This document shows, piece after piece, positions 44,426-47,643 of a stretch of 47,643 nucleotides of DNA. The notes under the pieces were generated by a model. The model was given only the letters and a program-made list of their open reading frames with translations. It was not told the DNA's origin and searched no databases. Each line of letters opens with the position of its first letter. Position 1 is the stretch's first letter. The position numbers and the translations under genes are program-made. The stretch covers positions 1 to 47,643 of the forward strand of contig PWTM01000191.1 of NCBI GenBank assembly GCA_003563855.1, given 5' to 3'. Source of the stretch: PVC group bacterium (GTDB taxonomy: Bacteria > Verrucomicrobiota > Kiritimatiellia > PWTM01).

Positions 44426-45709
44426 CGACCTCGCAGGCGCCGAAGGCGCAGTCCGGCCGCGTGGCTGATGCAGGCGGCTGCGCGCGAGGTCGACCGCGCC
44501 GCCGGCCAGGCGGGCGAACGCGCCGGCCGCGTGCCGCCATCTGCGCGCGAGTCGGCCGCGGTGCGGGTAGCGGCGCCGCAGGGTGCGGGTGTCGGGCCAG
44601 AGGTAGCGGAATGCGTCGAGAAGGCGGACCGGGCGGAACCCGGTATCGCGGCGGAACCCGAACCGGCTGCGGCGGGGCGCATCGGGATCGCCGCTGAGCC
44701 AGCGGACGGCGGCGGCTTCGAGTCTCCGCGCGAGCGGGCCGGCCTCGGGGCCGTCGAGCCGCGCCAGCACCCCGGCCGGCGGCGGGACACCGAGCAGGAC
44801 TTCGGTGGCCCGAAGGCCGGCGCGCGCGGCCGGCTCGACGTTCCAGCGCTGTGCCTTCGCGACCAGCCGGTCGACATCGAGCGTCCCGCCAAGGCGGTCG
44901 AGGGCGGCCGCCACGTCGAGCGCGTGAATCCACCAGCCGGCGGCCAGCACGCGGGCGGCGGCGTCCGGGCGTTCGAGCAGCCGCTCGATCCAGGGGCCGT
45001 GCTTGACGAGGTGGATACAGAGCGAGAGCAGCAGATCGTCCTCGGCGAGGCGCAGCGCCGGTGCGCCCGCGATCGTGCCCGGCCGGGCGGCGTCGAGGAT
45101 CTCGGCGTAGTCGATCAGCCAGCGCGTGAACCGGTGATCGAGCGCCCAATGCACCTCGGCCATCACGCCGGTCTTCCCGTGGACGTAGAGCAGGTGCAGG
45201 TGCTGGCGCTCGTAGTAGCCGTCGTCGAGGGCGCCGGCGGGCGGACCGTAGCCGGCCTCGCGCAGCAGCGCCTTGACGCGGGGCAGTTCGCCGCGGTCGA
45301 TCAGCAGGTCCAGGTCGCTGTAGGGGCGGAGCGAGGGGTCGTCGTAGACGCGCTCGCCGACGGCCGGGCCGCGGAGAAGCACCGCGCGCGCGCCGTTGGC
45401 GTGGAAACGGACGAGCAGGTCACGCGTGGCCTCGTCGAGCCGCGCGGCGCGGAAAAGCTCGCGCCGGAGCCGGTCCCTCAATTCGCGCCCGAGGGCCTCG
45501 GGCAGCGCCGCGTCGAGTCCGGCGGCCTTGAGCGCGCGCCAGAGCAGCGGCACGAGCCGGTTCCTGTCGGCGAGGACGAGCAGCCGGCCCGGGTCGGGGC
45601 CGGCCGCGAGGGCGGTCCGGGCGGCCTCCGCCTCGGACTCGCCGATCCGCGGCCGGGTCAGCGCGGCGAGGAGGCGCACTTCGGGCGGAGGGATGTCGGA
45701 AGGGTTCAT
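44423..45709 (-). CDS. Uncharacterised nucleotidyltransferase-family protein
   Basis: A 428-residue protein of the family with a Pol-beta-type nucleotidyltransferase core. LLRGPAVGERVY is followed by RPYSDLDLLI, whose D132 and D134 are the metal-binding pair. A downstream third acidic candidate is AEVHWALDHR. The C-terminal half is helical (HLVKHGPWIERLLERPD; WWIHALDVAAALDRLGG). Proteins of this family often sit beside PqqD-like and radical SAM genes in peptide- or polysaccharide-modifying clusters; the substrate is unknown. It is divergent from the pqqD-like gene. Minus-strand TAGGGT (45721-45726) ends 11 bases before the ATG, but no fitting -35 is seen. Confidence 0.8.
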   Translation of the reverse strand: MNPSDIPPPEVRLLAALTRPRIGESEAEAARTALAAGPDPGRLLVLADRNRLVPLLWRALKAAGLDAALPEALGRELRDRLRRELFRAARLDEATRDLLVRFHANGARAVLLRGPAVGERVYDDPSLRPYSDLDLLIDRGELPRVKALLREAGYGPPAGALDDGYYERQHLHLLYVHGKTGVMAEVHWALDHRFTRWLIDYAEILDAARPGTIAGAPALRLAEDDLLLSLCIHLVKHGPWIERLLERPDAAARVLAAGWWIHALDVAAALDRLGGTLDVDRLVAKAQRWNVEPAARAGLRATEVLLGVPPPAGVLARLDGPEAGPLARRLEAAAVRWLSGDPDAPRRSRFGFRRDTGFRPVRLLDAFRYLWPDTRTLRRRYPHRGRLARRWRHAAGAFARLAGGAVDLARSRLHQPRGRTAPSAPARS

Positions 45710-45942
45710 CGTCGGCGGCAACCCTATAGACCATGTGACGGCGGCGCGGAAGCGGATTCGCGTGAAGGGCAGGGGAGGGGGGACGGGGAACGCGATGACG
45801 GGGTGGGCGCACCGGGTCCGTCGGCGTGTCGGCCTTCCGTACAGCGGGAGCTGCGCACCCGCGGCCGAGCGGTGGCTGGCGTGGGCCGACAGCAGCGGTC
45901 CCGTAGGTCCCACTGCACGGGCGCGGTGTAGCGTCCGCGACG

Positions 45943-45972
45943 TTGACACGGCGCTTCCGGGCAGCACAGAAT
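45943..45972 (+). promoter_or_regulatory. Promoter of the PqqD/radical SAM operon
   Basis: TTGACA, 18 bases, CAGAAT. The predicted start is near 45979; the leader of about 35 bases contains GGAGGG 6 bases before ATG 46014. Confidence 0.5.
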
Positions 45973-46013
45973 CCGCGCGCGCAGCGGCATCGCCGCGCGG
46001 GGGAGGGATGGGA

Positions 46014-46313
46014 ATGGCGGACGAAGCGACCGGAAGCGCGCGGCTGAGCCGGGCGGACGACGTGGTGCGGCGCCAGATCGCCGACGAAATCATCCTTGTG
46101 CCGGTGCGGCGCTCGGCCGAGGACTTGGACAGCATCTACTCGATCAACCCGCTGGCCGCCCAGATCTGGGACGGGCTCGACGGACAGCGGACGCTCGGCG
46201 AGATCCGCGCGCAGATTCTCGATGAATACGAGGTCAGCGCCGGTGATCTCGATCGCGACCTGGCCGAATTCGTCGCGCAGCTGAAGGCCGAGGGGCTGGT
46301 CCGGGAGGCCTGA
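46014..46313 (+). CDS. PqqD-like peptide-binding protein
   Basis: A 99-residue protein of the PqqD/RiPP-recognition-element fold: LVPVRRSAEDLDSIYSINPLAAQIWDGLDGQRTLGEIRAQI, abbreviated here by its landmarks SIYSINPLAAQIWDGLDG and TLGEIRAQI. C-terminal helices follow (DLDRDLAEFVAQLKAEGLV). Such proteins hand a substrate peptide to a radical SAM partner. ATG 46014 has GGAGGG at ideal distance; ATG 46008 would sit directly against it. The radical SAM gene starts 1 base after the stop. Confidence 0.85.
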   Translation: MADEATGSARLSRADDVVRRQIADEIILVPVRRSAEDLDSIYSINPLAAQIWDGLDGQRTLGEIRAQILDEYEVSAGDLDRDLAEFVAQLKAEGLVREA

Positions 46314-46314
46314 G

Positions 46315-47430
46315 ATGGACGCGCAGGGCGCGCCGTCGGTCGAGTACGCGGATTGGAGCCTGCGGGTGCACCAGCAGGCGAACCGCCAGCGCCTCCCGCT
46401 CTCCGGCTCCCTCGAGGTCACCTTCGACTGCAACTTTCGTTGCATCCACTGCTACTGTGTCGATCAACCCCCGCGGAAGGAGCTGAGCCTCGACGAGATT
46501 CGGAAGCTGCTGGACCAGATGGCCGCCGAGGGATGCCTCTGGCTGTTGCTGACGGGCGGGGAGCCGCTGCTGCGTCGGGACTTCCCGGAGATCTACCTGC
46601 ACGCGCGGCAGCGCGGGCTGATCACGACGGTCTTCACGAACGGGAGCCTGGTGACGGACCGCATCGCGGGGCTGCTGGGCGACCTGAAGCCGTTCGTCGT
46701 CGAGGTCACGCTCTACGGGTTCTCGTCGGAGACCTACCGGGAGGTCACGGGCCGCGCGGAGCATTTCGATCGCGTCCTGCAGGGGATCGACCGGCTCCAG
46801 GCGCGCGGGGTTCCGCTCAAACTCAAGTCGATGATCCTGCGCCAGAATCTCGGCGATCTTCCGCAGTTGCAGGCCTTCGCGGAATCGCGCGGGCTGGCGT
46901 ACCGGTTTGACCCGGTGTTGAACCCGACGCTGGCCGGCGACCGGCGGCCGGAGGAGCTGATGGTCGCGCCCGCGGAGATCGTGCGGCTGGACCTCGATGA
47001 CGCGGAGCGCCTCAAGGGCTGGCGGGACTTCTGCGAGAAGTTCACGTTCGCCTGCGACGACGGACGGCTCTTCAAGTGCGGCGCGGGGCAGTGGGGGTTC
47101 CATGTCGATCCGGAGGGCAAACTCTCGCTCTGCATGTTCGCCCGGCAGTACCAGTGCGACCTTCGCCGGATCTCCTTCCGTGAGGCCTTCTACACGTTCC
47201 TGCCGTCAGTCCTCGAGCGCAAGGAAACGCGCGTTACGAAATGCACGAGCTGCGCCATCCGCAACATGTGCGGGCAGTGCGCGGGCTGGGCGCACCTGCA
47301 CAGCGGCGACGAAGAGGCGCCGGTCGAGTACCTCTGCCGGATCGCGCATGCGCGGGCCGAGGCGTTCGGCATCGCGACGGCGCTCCCGGCGCAGGGAGGG
47401 ATGCGGGATGAATCGCTCGACGGCTCTTGA
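46315..47430 (+). CDS. Radical SAM/SPASM domain enzyme
   Basis: A 371-residue protein. The [4Fe-4S]-SAM motif CNFRCIHC has C39, C43 and C46, followed by LLTGGEPLLRRDF (GGE SAM-binding motif). The C-terminal SPASM region has the Cys clusters FKCGAGQWGF, SLCMFARQYQC, TKCTSCAIRNMCGQCAGW and EYLC, enough for auxiliary iron-sulfur clusters. Family members modify peptides (PqqE, AlbA, quinohaemoprotein and mycofactocin maturases). The PqqD-like gene directly upstream supports peptide substrates; no precursor peptide was recognised. The following gene overlaps its end by 23 bases. Confidence 0.92.
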   Translation: MDAQGAPSVEYADWSLRVHQQANRQRLPLSGSLEVTFDCNFRCIHCYCVDQPPRKELSLDEIRKLLDQMAAEGCLWLLLTGGEPLLRRDFPEIYLHARQRGLITTVFTNGSLVTDRIAGLLGDLKPFVVEVTLYGFSSETYREVTGRAEHFDRVLQGIDRLQARGVPLKLKSMILRQNLGDLPQLQAFAESRGLAYRFDPVLNPTLAGDRRPEELMVAPAEIVRLDLDDAERLKGWRDFCEKFTFACDDGRLFKCGAGQWGFHVDPEGKLSLCMFARQYQCDLRRISFREAFYTFLPSVLERKETRVTKCTSCAIRNMCGQCAGWAHLHSGDEEAPVEYLCRIAHARAEAFGIATALPAQGGMRDESLDGS

Positions 47431-47643
47431 AATCGCGGGGATCCGCTATTCGCTGGAGAAGGCGAAGGGCGGGTCGGATCTCGTGATCGACCGTTCGCAT
47501 GCTCCCTTCGTTTCGGAGGGCGAGCCCGCGCTGCGGTTCGAGGCGGTGGACGGCGACTGGCCGGCGATCGAGGGGCTTCGGCCCGCGTTCGAGTCCGGCT
47601 CCTGGTGGCGGATGCTCGAGGCGCCGGGCGCCCACGTGGTCTC
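47408..47643 (+). CDS. Unrecognised protein, N-terminal part (runs off window)
   Basis: 78 codons are visible from ATG 47408, which has GGGAGGG about 9 bases upstream and overlaps the radical SAM gene in another frame. The sequence (ALEIAGIRYSLEKAKGG; HAPFVSEGEPALRFEAVDGD) is soluble, acidic and strand-rich, without signal peptide or membrane segment. I do not recognise the family. In PqqD/radical SAM loci of this style the following gene is sometimes of unknown function or an HPr-kinase-like protein. The overlap says it is cotranscribed and likely part of the same system. Confidence 0.6.
   Translation, partial: MNRSTALEIAGIRYSLEKAKGGSDLVIDRSHAPFVSEGEPALRFEAVDGDWPAIEGLRPAFESGSWWRMLEAPGAHVV

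Overview
The window is a visibly GC-rich bacterial chromosome segment. It looks like a member of the PVC superphylum, most likely a Kiritimatiellota/Verrucomicrobiota-type bacterium. The evidence is a PEP-CTERM protein, a set of type II/IV minor pseudopilins, a secreted parallel beta-helix protein, a TonB-dependent receptor remnant (so a Gram-negative envelope), and many short intergenic repeats. I infer the taxon from gene style and memory; no rRNA or tRNA gene is present to settle it.

Layout. 1-1.9 kb: 3' part of a secreted beta-helix protein joined to a foldase-like domain (minus). 2.6-8.9 kb: nadE coupled to a sigma54-type activator, then argS (minus), a small H1-like/DUF2934 protein and purQ. 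9.4-13.4 kb: secreted prenyltransferase-fold protein, M50 membrane protease, large multi-spanning membrane protein. 13.8-21.6 kb: HAD-like protein and mazG; convergent rplU-rpmA-obg; gapA; transketolase and dGTPase. 22.0-26.8 kb (minus): GspH, GspI, GspJ and GspK-like pseudopilins and a thioesterase. 26.9-34.3 kb (minus): DUF1570-like metallopeptidase, ruvB-ruvA-maf, panD-LOG protein, methyltransferase. 34.3-36.7 kb: repeat-rich island and an interrupted PEP-CTERM gene. 36.7-42.2 kb: glgX (minus) and a cystathionine beta-synthase / gamma-lyase-type pair. 42.1-44.3 kb: TonB and TonB-receptor fragments joined out of frame. 44.4-47.6 kb: nucleotidyltransferase, PqqD-like protein, radical SAM/SPASM enzyme and an unfinished gene.

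Most genes are housekeeping (translation, DNA repair, central carbon, NAD, purine, pantothenate and sulfur amino acids). The accessory material is mainly intergenic: a composite A-B element, GC-rich element C, heptameric tandem arrays and a recurring AACTGGGGAA box. The promoters read by eye share a form: TTGnnn, 16-18 bases (usually 17), then TAnnnT, often TAGnnT. In six genes the -10 ends only 6-8 bases before the ATG and no Shine-Dalgarno is visible, which predicts leaderless mRNAs. The PqqD/radical SAM/nucleotidyltransferase locus at the right edge is the best candidate for an undescribed modification system, but it is cut by the window end.
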